Part shown: in pieces, positions 36,661 to 48,681 of the stretch
Position numbering within the stretch: position 1 is the stretch's first letter
Layout of the letters: every line of letters starts with the position of its first letter
Assembly (NCBI RefSeq): GCF_963576615.1
Contig: NC_088714.1
Location: forward strand, 45,665,772-45,729,771
DNA from: Watersipora subatra
Taxonomy: Eukaryota; Bryozoa; Gymnolaemata; Cheilostomatida; Watersiporidae
DNA: 64,000 nt
Direction: 5' to 3'
Made by a program: the position numbers and the translations under genes
The notes under the pieces: generated by a model
What the model saw: the letters and a program-made list of their open reading frames with translations, nothing else
What the model was told of the DNA's origin: nothing
Databases searched by the model: none

Positions 36661-39600
36661 TGAACACTTCTCTAATAGATATTTTGCTATTATAGGTTTG
36701 CAAAGATTACAAATATCAAATAGTGGCGGTCAAGTAGAAGGTGTGCTTAAATAGAAGTAGCGTACAATTAAAGGGTGGTGCTCTATCTTTTAACCCTTTG
36801 CTTATAGTGGCACTAAAATAGAGGTGACGTTCAATTAAAGGTGGTGTTCACATACAGGTTTTACGATATATGTACATATTTTTTTTGTCTAAATTGTTTC
36901 AACAGTAACAGTTAGTCCAAATAATTATCAGGTCTGAGTCTTTGGTTTGTCAGGTTTTTCATATAATATAACCTTTTGTATAAAAGTTTTTATATGTGAG
37001 GTCTTATAAAAAGTCTTTTATGAGAGGCTATAATTGTGAAGAGGTTGATGATTTTTCAGTCCTCATACTGCCCTATACAGTGAAAGTATATCGTTTGAAT
37101 GCTACCCACCCTTATAAAAGACTTCAATGCTTACATGCTCATACTTCTTACATTTTCAATTCTTACCTTACCAACTATAGCAACTTTTTTGCTGTTGCTT
37201 TTAAAACTATACAAATAGTGCTGCAATTATTACAGGAGCTAAATGAAATGCTATTAACCAAGTGCACGCGAGTAGGTATCTCTTGACTAACTCAAAGTGG
37301 TATACATTTATCTGCAGCATATTAAACCTCAGAGCGGTTCATTATTTTAAGTCTCTTATGTACATAGGAAGCAAATACCTTGATTACCTTATTGAGAGGC
37401 CAGTTTAATTGCAATAAAAGTGATTAATGCAAAAACTAAAAGTTGTTCAAAAAGGTTCCAAAAGTTTGTCTTGATTTGATGGAGGACTAGCAAAGTAACA
37501 TTGCGAGAATTTTTAACTAAAAGGTTTTCCACTACAAAACTAGGTGGCCTTGCCATGTTTTATGTCTGAAAATGAATGATTTAGAAGTATCAAGCAAAAC
37601 TTGCTAGTCTTAGTGCTGGGCATCAAATCACTGATGCATAATATTATAGTTTGCTTCACAGTGGAAGAGAAATTTCTTGGTTCATTACGCAATGACTGTA
37701 GTCCTTCTCAAGAAATAAATTATTATCATGCATAACAAGCTAAACAGTTTGATTATCAAAAACTATGTTCTGATGGATAAATAAAAATGTAAATCATATT
37801 TTCCTATATATAATTATTATTATTATTATAAATTTATTGGGTGTTTAGCAGCCAGTATTAGATTCAGGTCAAAGAATCTGTCCCGATTTGTGCAACTGAT
37901 TGGATGGTATGATAGTAGTTTATGAAACATTCTTAGAATATGAAATTACCCTTGTGGAAAATTAGAAGCTTGAAAGATTTTAGTTTACAAATTTTTTGCT
38001 ATTATTCACGTGTTTATCAGTGCTATAATTACCTACGTTTTTGTCCTTTCATAACTAAAACCTAAGCCCTAAACAGACAGATCAACAACCTTTCATTGTC
38101 TAAACCAGGGATTGCCAAATAATTTTGACCATGATCCGCTACAGCCAAATCTGGCAAATTAAAATTCACAACAAGCTGAAGATGCGCATTTTTCCTTTTC
38201 ACCAAACATAAACATGCAATTATTTATGTACATCTTACAACAAAGCGTTAAATACCATTTAAGAAACCTTGTTTATGTACATAATTTGACTAAAAATCCC
38301 TGAATGAATGTGACGTAATGAATATGCCTTATATCAGTGAGAAAAATGATGAGTGGACTTTGACTTCACAATACTATCAAAAAGCAGTTTCCTGCTACTG
38401 ACAGCACATCTTAAAATTCATGAAGAGGATTATTTGTAAGTCGTATTCAATGATTGTTCTTTTCATAAAATTCATTGCTGAAAACAATGGATTTACAAAA
38501 ATTCTAAAAAAAATTAAAAAAAGAAATTTTTTTAAACCAAATTAAAAAAATTGCATCAAAAATATTTTTTAACAGCCATCTTGGAAGATTTACAAAAAAC
38601 TACAGAGATCCACATCCGGTTCTAGATCTGCCATTTGGCCACAGCTGGTCTAAACTATCTCAATTCATATGGCCCTAAACCAAAGACACACATGAACTTT
38701 ACAGTTTGACATGAGGTTTACATAAGCCTATTTTATTCTAACACAAATGTCTAGCATTTGATTGTAAACTCATTCAGTGCAAGACAGTGTCACACTCAGT
38801 AAGGACAGGAAAATACTGATGACTATTTAGAATAACCAGGGAAAATAAATACTAGCTTTTCCACTTATTAAGAGCAGACATGTCTTCTAATATTTTGAAG
38901 ATGTCTCTAATCTGCTGTAAAAACTAGGCTGGCAACATGAGTGTAAGTATTTCATAAACATGACTATTCCAAAACGTTTGTAAGCAGTTTTTGGAACTTA
39001 GAAATTTGTGACTTTGCCTGAAGTTTCAATATAAATTTACATGTTCAATTAACAGCAAGGCTAAAGTAGAGTGATGTGTATCTGTCTGTACAACAGATAG
39101 CTTGTGGCTGGGAAACAACTACAATTACAAGAAAGTGGAGTGTTTATAGACATGAAACTAATAGCAAAAGGAATTTTAAGTTACATTCTTTTGACATGTT
39201 ATTTATCACTTGATAGACTATTAACATGTCATGTGAGCACTTGTTCAGCTTGAGACATTTTTTAAATTCAGAAACTGACACTTGCTGCTTGACACCCAAT
39301 AAATAATACCTACATACAGAATAATCTGGTTACCACCTTTTGCATTCATCTGCCAAAACATGTTCTATTAGGATTGGTTTTATAATTAACATAGTTCTTG
39401 CTAATCAAACTGTTTAGTTTGATATGCATAATGATAATAATAATCTACTTCATAAAAATAACTGCAACAAACTTTCAAAAACTCAAGACTTCCGCTTTCG
39501 CTGTGAAAGAATTCTGTTTAATAAAAGAGCTTACTTCATGTGTGTATGTGTGAATGCATGTGTTGGTCTACATAAGCATTATTTTTACCAATTTTAGTTA

Positions 39601-41830
39601 AACTTCACACTGAAGTGTTCAGTGACGTCTGCGTCAAAACTATTTGTATTGAAACTTCATCTGGCTTTTGAGAACTAGCCTGCTAACCATCCTTTGGCTC
39701 CTTGCATTCGCTAAATACAGATAATTCCGTGAAATTAAAATTTTCCTTAGTAAATAGCATTTAAAAACTTTTTGTTTGTTTTTCTCCTCCAAACCAGACA
39801 AACATTAGGTATAAATCTATCTGCAGCATATTAAACCTCAGAGCAGTTCATTATTTTAAGTCTTATATGTACATAGAATGCAAATACCTTGATTACCTTA
39901 TTGAGAGGCCGGTTTAATTGCAATAAAAGTGATTGATGCAAATATTAAAGTTATTTCAAAGTGTTCTCAAAGTTTGTCTTGATTTGATGTAGCGGTAGAA
40001 AAACAACGTCGCAAAAATTTTGATCTGAAAGGTTTTCCATTACAAAACTAGGTGGCCTTGCCATGTTTTATGTCTGATAATGAGTAACTTAGAAATACTA
40101 AGTCAAACTTGCCAGTCTTAGTGTTGGGCATCAAATAACTGATGCATAATATTATACATTGCTTGGCAGCAAAAGAGAAAGTTCTAGGTTCATTGCTCAA
40201 TCATTGTAGCTTTTATCCAGAAGTAAATTATTATCATGCATAACAAGCTAAACAGTTTGATTATCAGTAACTATGTTCTGACAGATAAATAAAAAAATCC
40301 TATTTTCTTATTTTCTTTTTATTTATTGGGCGTTTAGCAGCCAGTATCAGATTCTGCTCAAACAAATTTGTCACGAGTTGTGCAACTAGCTGCACGGTAT
40401 TATAGTAATTTATAGAACATTCTTAAGATATGAAATTGCAATTGGGGAAAACTCAAAACTTGAAAGATTGCAGTTTACAATTCATTTTTCTATCGTTTAC
40501 GTGTTTATCAGTGCTCCAATTTCTTACTTTTTTTGCCTAAAACAGACAGATAAACAACACATTTTATTGTCTAAACTACCTCAGTTCACCTAACTACCTA
40601 ACTTTACAGTTTGACATGAGGTTTACATAAGCCTATTTTATTCTAACACAAATCTCTAGCATTTGATTGTAAACTCATTCAGTCTAAGACGGTGTCACAC
40701 TCAGTAAGGACAGGAAAAGACTGATGGTTATTTAGAACAACCAGTGAAAATTAATACTAGCTTTTCCACTTATTAAGAGCAGAGATGGCTTTTGCTATTT
40801 TGAAGATGTCTCTAATCTACTGTAAAAACTACGCTGGCAACCTGAGTGTATTTCATAACCATGAATATTCCAAAGTGTTTGTATGGTTTTTAGAAGGAAG
40901 TTTTCTTTTTTGTGGTGGAAGTTTAATTAAAAATTTACATTTTCAACAGATTAGCTAATGTGAGGTGATGTTTTCTGTCTGTAAAACAGATAGCTTTTAA
41001 CTGGAAAACAACTAGAAAAAGGTAAAATATTTATAGACATGAAACTGATAGCAAGAGGAATTCTAAGTTACATCCTTTTGACACATTGTTTATCACAATT
41101 ATAATCTCATGTTCCAAACGAGTCTTGAAAAATATTAACATGTCATGCGAGCGTATGTGCAGCTTGAGACATTTTTTAAATGCAGAATCTGGCACTTGCT
41201 GCTTTGCACCTAATAAGTAATGCCTAAATATAAGATAATCTTGTTTACACTTTTTTAACTTTACCTGTCAAAACATGTTCTATTAGAATTCATTTTATCA
41301 TTAACATAGTTATTGCTAATCAAACTGTCAAATTTGATATCATTTGTGTATTTCACAAGGTAATCAGTCTAAACATTCACTCATGCTCAATGGAGCCTTT
41401 GGAACTGCCTATATATATTCTATGCCTAAAATTGGTCATACTGTTTAGTTTGATATGCATAATGATAATAATTATGTTCTTCATGAAAATAACTACAACA
41501 AGTATTCAAATAGCTTAAAAATTCCTCTTTCGTTGGTAAACAAATTATTTTTAATAACAAAGCTTGTTTTGTGTGTGTATGTGTGCAAGCATGTATGCCG
41601 GCATTGGCATTATTTTTACAAATTTTTGTTAAACTTCACACACAAGTGTTCTGTGCCGTCTGTGCCAAAATATTTGTATTAAAACTTTATCGGGTTTCTG
41701 AGAATTAGCCTGCTACACACCCTCCTACTCCTTGCATGAAGCAAGGAGTGTGTAGCACTTTGCTCCTAATACAAATTATTTCATGAAATGAAAGTCTTCC
41801 CAGTAAATGACATTCTAAAACTCTTTGTTT
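36652..41830. repeat. Second inverted-repeat arm (right), internally duplicated
   Basis: Reverse-complement partner of 17,460-20,110. The block starting AAACCTCAGAGC-GTTCATTA appears twice (37,323 and 39,832), as does the block ending with the TTTACAT-AGCCTATTTTATTCTAACACAAAT stretch (38,715 and 40,625). The arm thus underwent a further tandem duplication of about 2.5 kb. No gene is seen. Confidence 0.78.
38106..38647. mobile_element. 542-bp hAT-type MITE
   Basis: Flanked by perfect 8-bp duplications GTCTAAAC (38,098-38,105 and 38,648-38,655). Ends are imperfect inverted repeats, CAGGGATTGCCAAAT at the left and the complement of CAGCTGTGGCCAAAT at the right (11 of 15 match), in the CAG...GCCAAA style of hAT elements. 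Sister copies at 40,569 (GTCTAAACTACCTCAG) and near 18,655 read through without it. No coding capacity. Confidence 0.87.
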
Positions 41831-42114
41831 GTTTCTACCTTTCAAACCATACAATATATTACAAATGAAAACTTTTTACATAGACATTATTAAAACTAAT
41901 CCAATTTTGCACTACTTAGCCTAGTTCATTGAGTTACGTGTGTAAAATATAACACTTTGTTTTATTATTTGTACTTATTCGGACTAACTTGATTTTTAAC
42001 CTTATCTTTCTGATGCTGACTTTATGTTATACGCCCAAAATTGGGCGGTCCCATCATACTGATCAAAAATATGTTTCTGATAGGCAGTGCCACAGTAAAC
42101 AACTGGATGTTAAA

Positions 42115-42740
42115 TTATGGTTTATAGCTTTGATTATAGATTATATTGTAGAAATTAAGCTATATCAATTTTTACTCTATTTCTGGCCTTTTTACTTTTT
42201 TCATTTTATACATTTTTTAGAGAAGTGGATACTGGCACTTGTCGAGTTCTAAATCAAATTGAAATATTAATAATTCCCAAGCTCACCTTTTTCAAAAGAT
42301 ACAAAATGATGATCTATTTTTATTAGAAGGTAACGCTTATTAACTCAACACTGCCTCATTGCTATCTGTACATAATCTTTCGCTGCATCAACACCATGTG
42401 ATGCTGACCGAATTCCATGACCAAGAGACTGTGAATGGAGTGCACATTCCATTCACAGTCTACTGTCATAATGTTCTGGTGTGCATCAAAATCAGTGATG
42501 CTGACCGAATTCTATAACCAGTAGTCTGTAAATGGAATGCACATTCCATTCACAGTCTGATGTTTCCTTTATAACTTATCAAGCTGTTTAATCCTGTACT
42601 GCTAAATGAGTGCACTCAGTTAAACTAATGCTGGCAGTTCTACATATAAAGAGTAAGTGAGATACCTACCTGCATAAAGTGTTCCTAAGGTCGGAATTAA
42701 ACACGGCTATATTATGCTATGCTGGCTGCCAAAAGTTACT
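42115..42740 (+). repeat. Direct partner of 820-1330, with two added palindromes
   Basis: Aligns with 820-1,330. The extra sequence comprises a hairpin at 42,426-42,461 (AGACTGTGAATGGA, 8-bp loop, TCCATTCACAGTCT) and a diverged second at 42,523-42,558. They are separated by a repeat of GATGCTGACCGAATTC, so about 97 bp were tandemly duplicated. Confidence 0.75.
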
Positions 42741-43005
42741 AGCCGCACTATATTATGCTATATTATTTTATTATTATAGTTAATATGGTATGTTATACTA
42801 ATTTTTACCCTAGTTCAGGCCATTTTACTTTTTTTCATTTCGTGTTCATTTTAGAGAAGTGATGCTAGCATGTGATAAATATAAATGTTTACCTACAATG
42901 TTCAAGTAACGTTTACGCACCAGATATGCCTATGAAGAAATTTATGTAAAAAGTTTAAATGCAAAAAAATACATATTTCAAGTTTGGTTAAGATTTACAC
43001 ATCAC
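42741..43005. other. Partial extra copy of the 820-1330 repeat, then unique sequence
   Basis: CAGGCCATTTTACTTTTTTTC and TTAGAGAAGTG at 42,815-42,865 echo the preceding repeat. The rest, up to the tandem-duplication boundary, shows no feature. Confidence 0.5.
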
Positions 43006-43081
43006 TCTTCTAAGAAGTGTGTATTAGCCAGATAAGACTTCGTTTTACAAGAATATAAATGAGTGCCAAATAGGTACTTAA

Positions 43082-43955
43082 AGGTTGACTTGCAAAAAAA
43101 TTCACATTACAGTTATTTGATATGAAAAAGATTCACCATGTCTTACTCTGTTGTGTTGTAGGTGCAAAATATGTGGAAAGGTGATTACAAGCTCTTAAAA
43201 ACTCAAAAACGAACAGGAAATCGCAGCCACACGAGACCGTCGTAGTTTGGATTCTCTTTCCAAAACGGCTCAAATGTGATGTAGCTGTGAGAGATGGTTT
43301 TTGTTTACACTTTCTTGCAACCTTATTCGTCGAAATATTTTTACAAATATACTTCACGCATTTAATAAAACTATGTCTATTGTTCTTACGCGTCTGTTTT
43401 ATCGTCATTGTAATGCTGTCACTTTTAGCTCTGATATCTGATAACTTACCGTAAAAACTTGTTTTGTTTTTTAACCTTAGCTCGAAGGAGTACATATCAT
43501 TGTCTGATAATCATGACGAGCCTGTTGGTCACCTGTGATAATCGAAAAGTGCTGCAAAAATTATTAGCGAAGTATTGGGTCACACGATCAGATTACGACT
43601 TGATTGAATAATGTCGAAACAAAACTGTAAAGTAGCGAGCATCTATATTTAATACGGGGTCTTCGGTAAAACCCAAAGTGTTTGTCATAAACTAGTACTA
43701 CGATAAGTTTTATATTGAGCTTTGTATTGGCCTTTCAATTCACGTGAGAACGTACGTGACAAGACGATAACCAAATTTCGTGGTTACGGCATCGAAATGA
43801 AGAGATTCCAATCTATGGCGGCTTTTCATTTTTGAGCTTTTAAGAGCTTGTAGTCACATTTCCACATATTTGGCACTTACAACACAACAGAGTAAAACAT
43901 GGTAAATCTTTTGATACCAAATAACTGTAATGTGAATTTTGTTGCAAGTCAACCT
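43082..43955. mobile_element. 874-bp long-TIR MITE with TTAA ends (copy 1)
   Basis: Terminal inverted repeats of about 120 bp begin AGGTTGACTTGC and contain TCACATTACAGTTATTTG and TACTCTGTTGTGTTGTA. TTAA flanks both ends (43,078-43,081 and 43,956-43,959). TTAA points to piggyBac or Kolobok mobilisation, though a TA duplication would also fit. The 120-codon minus-strand frame at 43,133-43,495 runs through the TIR and is not a convincing gene. The element sits 76 bp inside the duplication boundary. Confidence 0.85.
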
Positions 43956-44149
43956 TTAACAATCGATAACTTGCCTTGGCGTAAAGATACAGACGCAAAC
44001 TTCTGTTAATAAGCGCATTGGGTTTACAAATTTTTGAGGTATGCCCTAGGCAACAAAATTAGTTGTTTACAAACTATATACATGTAAAAGGTACAATGGC
44101 TAGAAAAAAACTCAACGTTTTTTACTTGACAGAATATAACTATTTCGGA

Positions 44150-44290
44150 GAACAACCGCAGTTCAGTGGTAAGTACCCTGTCATAAAAGCAGAGGATCAG
44201 TAGTTTAAACCTTAGAAGGACTACTGGTGTTAGAAAGGGCATCCAGCTACAATTTCTCCTGTGCTAGCCCTCGGGAGCAAATAGTCCCAA
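44150..44290 (+). mobile_element. tRNA-derived SINE (copy 1)
   Basis: CAGTTCAGTGGTAAGT (44,159) fits a polymerase III A box and AGTTTAAACC (44,202) a decayed B box (GTTCGAACC with the CG lost), spaced as in a tRNA. This is followed by GGTGTTAGAAAGGGCATCCA, which resembles the tail shared by several mollusc SINE/LINE families (from memory). The B-box change suggests an old copy. Confidence 0.55.
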
Positions 44291-45799
44291 TGCATTCTGT
44301 ACCAAATTACATAGTTTGCCAAAAATACACCATGTAACACACCTAAATTAGAAAGGCTGGAAAAAAACAGGATAACTAAATAACATATACATATAGGCCT
44401 ACAATGTTTTTCAACAAAACATCAAGTAATAATAAGCAAACAAATAAACATATAAACATACTAACATAAACATAAACATATAAATATACTGTCTTATTGT
44501 AAATATAATATTTGTATAAGGCCTACCGGTCTACCACATAAGCCTCTGTACTGCTACATGGCTTACAAACAAAACGTCATATTCACTGTTGATGGTGGAA
44601 GGTTGACTCGACTACCTTATGACACCTCAAACGAGAAGTTATTTTTGAGTCATTTGTGCCTTTGAACTACAAGGTATGCTTTCTGAAAATCAATTTTAAA
44701 TATAAATATGTTGTTAACATTATGAATATTTCTACTATAGATAGAATGGTAGTATGTTTATTTCTGCTAGGGTATCTGACAGTGATATGAGTATTATTAC
44801 TATAGATGCAATAAAAGCACAAAACTGTTTATAATCATTACAATTTATCTTCAATTCCTAGCATAGAATATAATTGCATAGCTTTGTGAGAATCATTCTA
44901 TTCCAACTTGGATTCTCTAAGAGGAAGTTATGACAGCTGTAATGACCCTAAAAATTGTATAGTTGAGTCTGTTCAGATTTTGTTTAGAGTAACAATAAAT
45001 CTGCTTTTATAAAACTGCTTCTTTTATAGTTTCCGCTATTATGTTTAACAATGTATGGACTGCCAGTATAAGTTTGGTACTCTAACCACGTATGTAAACT
45101 ACTCTGCGTTTATCTATTCAGACTGCTAATCTTAGATAAACTTACGTGCTTACATTTCAATTCTTATTTAAAGTTTATCATTTATTTTATTTTATGCTAC
45201 CAATCATCACACCTCAAAAATATGCAGATATACATCAATTTGCATACATGTATAGTTACTTATCAAGATATACATAGCTCTGCATAATGATAAATACTTT
45301 CGGGCATCATGAATACATGCAATTGAAACATCATTGTTGTTAATCACTTTTTAATAAAACTAAAGGTATTTGACAAGGGGCTACACCAGATATTGATCAT
45401 CTCAATCTTCTGAACTTTCTCTATTCTTTGGTCAAATCAAACTTATAGGTAATCCCGACTTTGACAGTGTAGTCATGCTTTCTTAGTTGAACTTCAGCAT
45501 GTATTTTGTACCACAAGTGGTAGGATATTGTAGCTGTTAGAGATTAAATATTGGTGAAGACTTCTGGATTTTGTTTAATTAAGTGTCATAGAGATATACT
45601 TTTATGATCAATAAGTAACAATCATGTACCCAAACAATCTAACAAACCACCATTAATATTTAAATTTTCGCAAACAAGATATTATAATCTAAACATGATA
45701 TACATATTTCACACTCATACCACTAGTTGATTATGTAAATATTGCTTATCAGTGACTAAATGCTAGTTTTTGGAAGCATGACTATAGCAAAGGATTCAT
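44291..45799. other. Non-coding, no gene seen (also 55,021-56,529)
   Basis: Contains a short CATAAACATATAAACATA-like simple repeat (44,445-44,490). Otherwise no coding, TIR or repeat signal. Confidence 0.5.
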
Positions 45800-46010
45800 A
45801 ATTGTAGTATGCATTCTATAACTGTAGTATCTAATCTATATGTAGTATCTAATATACCACTGTAGTGTCTAATCTGTAACTGCAGATTTCAATTGACAAT
45901 GGTAGTTTACAATTTATAGCTGTAGCATCTGATACATAACTTGAGTATCTAATCTACAACTAGAGTATATAACCTATGCAGTCATACTTCGACTTACGAG
46001 CTTAATGCGT

Positions 46011-46133
46011 CATATGTCAATTGGCTGAGCTCATATGTCAATTGACTGAGCTCATATGTCAATTGACTGAGCTCATATGTCAATTGACTGAGCTCATATG
46101 TCAATTGACTGAGCTCATATGTCAATTTACTCA
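46011..46133. repeat. 21-bp tandem repeat inside the Tigger element (copy 1)
   Basis: About six units of CATATGTCAATTGACTGAGCT, starting just inside the left inverted repeat, with the first and last units diverged. The unit is rich in palindromic hexamers (CATATG, CAATTG, GAGCTC). The duplicate at 56,741-56,863 has the same unit number. Confidence 0.95.
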
Positions 46134-46483
46134 CATTTTTGTGCAATTTATTTATATATAAAACAATTAAATATATATTGATTGGCTTTCATACTATAAG
46201 AACAAGAAATTGTAACGGAAAGAAATGTTGGTCGTTGTCCTAACTTACCACATGCTTTCAAAAAGCAACAAATAAAAAATAATGCAAAGAAATATGATTA
46301 ATTAAAATGTAAAATAAAATACATACATTTGCAGCTAACGTTAGCATTTGCCAGAAAGGGAGAGATTAGATATCTTTCATTACAACATTTGACTTTGATA
46401 AAATTGGATTCTGATGCACCAACTTTTATTTTAAACTTAGTGTAATTAAAATTTCTTAGGCATTCATAGTTTTAAATTTCTTC

Positions 46484-46687
46484 TCACGGCTTAGCTAATC
46501 TTACCTTTTTTTTGCCCTCACGATCAGCCGGTCGTTTTAAGAAAAACCTATCCAAAGAAGTTTGCCTTTGTTGTCCTTTCAACATGTTGCGATAAGGACG
46601 AACACAGATGTCGTCACAAAGGGCTAATGCACGAGCACTACCCAACTTGTCTGAATGTATATTTTTTATAGCCTTGATAGATAGCAC
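46484..46687 (-). pseudogene. Tigger transposase C-terminal remnant (copy 1)
   Basis: GSARALALCDDICVRPYRNM and QQRQTSLDRFF resemble the C-terminal tail of Tigger proteins (ALxxLDDV..., then KQTSI/LxxFF). Upstream on the same strand, LSDEETDHVLDRR followed by a stop belongs to the same tail. The central DDE domain is missing between this and 46,825. The same frame is at 57,214-57,417. Confidence 0.7.
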
Positions 46688-46824
46688 TGACCTTTTCCCA
46701 TAGCATCATTTCAATTATGCTGTCGCTGGCCAATCGTTTGTCTTCTATCCAAAACATGATCAGTCTCTTCATCAGAAAGCATGCAAATCGCTGCGCCGCT
46801 TAGAAACTATGGTTAGTTTGCAAA

Positions 46825-46998
46825 CTAAATGCCCTGAATATAATCCTTTTGTTTGATAATTGTGGATGTATTTCTGTCATACTGCTGAGCTGGCTCAATC
46901 ATGCATACAAATTTCATAGATTTTTCAATAATTTCACATTTTTTATCAGTTGTAATCATTCGTTTTTTCTTTGAATTATCCTTCATTGTCCCTTTCAT
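46825..46998 (-). pseudogene. Tigger transposase N-terminal HTH remnant (copy 1)
   Basis: A 57-codon frame from ATG 46,998 to TAG. The segment KKKRMITTDKKCEIIEKSMK followed by AQQYDRNTSTIIKQKDYI matches the first helix-turn-helix (psq/CENP-B N-terminal) of Tigger/pogo transposases, where STI-xILK is characteristic. It stops where the catalytic region should follow. The same frame is at 57,555-57,728. Confidence 0.75.
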
Positions 46999-47400
46999 GG
47001 TTAACTTTCAGTCTATGTACTGTACTTTTATTCACATATTTCTGCACTGAAAAGGGCGCACAAAAAACACGGTGCAAAAGAATAATCTGAGCAGTTGAAA
47101 AATACAGAGTGATGCTGTTCTCATAAAACACCTCTGAAATAATTGGCCGTTGACTCGCGTGTTTGTATTTCAAACATGGCTCGTATGTTAATGCTAAAAT
47201 TTGCTTAAAAGCTTGATTGTACCTCAAGTTTCTTGTATGTTGGGGCACTCCTAAGTTGAAGTATTACTGTAGTTGTAGGTTAGCTAGTATTTATAATTGT
47301 AGTACCTACATGTGATATAAAGTTGTGGTGTTGAATCAGTAACTACATGATCTATTCTATAACTGCAGTATTTAATCTTTAAACCATTGTCTAATTTATA

Positions 47401-48636
47401 TAATCTCTAGTTTATACACAATAAAATAAAATACAATGCCGTGCCATGCCATGTTTGCAACACATTATTCATAGCATTGATGTTAAGCTGCATTGTAGCA
47501 GTTCTACCCTTTTGCTTAAGTGTCTAACAACTTCTTAGCACCATGAAGAAACAAAGCAGCAGATAAGCTAGCTTGGTGGTTCTATTTAGGAAGTTCCTTC
47601 ACTTATCTCTGGTTGGACACATTCAATTTCTCTGTTTACTTTGTTGAGCTGTTATTATTATAAAGTAGTCTAAAGAAATATGCACACGTGGATGGTCTCA
47701 TCTATACAACAGCTATGCCTGACTTCATCTTAACATTGCCTATTTTTGCTCTGCAGTGTCTGTTTTAATCTCAAAGAAAAATATTAGCCATATAGCACAC
47801 TGTGCAGTATATGTACTAATGTTAATATTGTTATTTATAATGACAGAATAAATTTTGTAAGAAAGAAGTTAAAATGCAGCAGTAGTTTATCATATTATTC
47901 TCTCTTAATATACTGATTGCTATATGATCATCTCTGTTGCTCCTAGCTAACGGTCAGCTTGAACAGCAACTTTATAAAAGCATTCAATCACCCTTCTGCT
48001 CAGTTTCGTTCAGCCTGGTTTGATCTCAACAATGAGAATTACATGATTGGGTGTTTGCTTTATTCGTGAACCAATCTTTTGCTCACATATGAATAAAAAA
48101 TTGCAAAAGTATTTTAGACTGTTGACTAGATTGATTAGTCCACTTCTCCTCTTGAAGGCGACCTGGTAGGAGTAAAAAAGTTTCTGAAAATAGTTGACAC
48201 TATTTAGCAACCCTATATCCATTTAAATTCTAGTTCACATTATTATTGGAGATTTGTTTATTTGTCGCACACACAACTGGATTCAAAAAGATCACTCGAA
48301 CCTCTTCATTCAATCAATCCCGTAGTGCTAGCTAGAGCATTAGCTCAGCTTTGCAAATTTGCTTGTTGTTTTCTCATCTGCCAGGATCTTCAATAATGGG
48401 CAAGTGTACTTACTATTTTGTACTATTTTTGTTTTCATAGAGACCAATATGGAGCTGGTTGATTCAATAAACCATAGAAATGCATTTAGTTCCAGCTTGT
48501 ATAAGTTGGTTAAATGATATTCTAGTAGTACTCTATACATATAAAAACTAAATCGTTATTATATTCTGCAATTCTCAGTTCGTAAATATAGTGCACGGTT
48601 TTGCTCTTGAAATTTGTTTTGTGACGAGTTCAAATT
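47401..48636. other. Non-coding region upstream of the sulfotransferase (also 58,131-59,366)
   Basis: No conserved open frame: the minus-strand frames at 48,010-48,222 and 48,340-48,540 show no domain. If the gene's first exon is the one at 48,682, the promoter would lie here. TATAAAAAC at 48,539-48,547 is a possible but unproven TATA element. Confidence 0.45.
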
Positions 48637-48681
48637 TTGTATTACACTTTAAATTGCAATTACATAGTCCTTGACTATCAG

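Larger units (their letters stand above)
45979..47269 (-). mobile_element. Internally deleted Tigger/pogo-type element (copy 1)
   Basis: The left end reads CAGTCATACTTCGACTTACG and the right end, complemented, CAGTAATACTTCAACTTAGG, a ~22-bp inverted repeat of the CAGT type. TA follows the right end; the left flank is TATG, so one side is altered. Minus-strand remnants of both ends of a Tigger transposase lie inside, without the DDE core, making it non-autonomous. Confidence 0.82.
45800..47400. repeat. Degenerate ~22-bp minisatellite split by a Tigger element
   Basis: Diverged TAACTGTAGTATCTAATCTA units run from about 45,800 to 45,978 and resume from 47,272 to 47,400, on either side of the transposon at 45,979-47,269. 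The duplicate is at 56,530-58,130. Confidence 0.7.

Noticed and set aside
43133-43495. 120-codon minus-strand frame, repeated at 53,863-54,225
   Set aside because: It runs through the inverted repeats of a MITE, has no domain, and its duplication is explained by the 10.7-kb unit.
46011-46133. CRISPR-like regular 21-bp repeats (and the 29-bp set at 49,330)
   Set aside because: Units are directly adjacent with no unique spacers, and the context is a eukaryotic intron/transposon; these are minisatellites.
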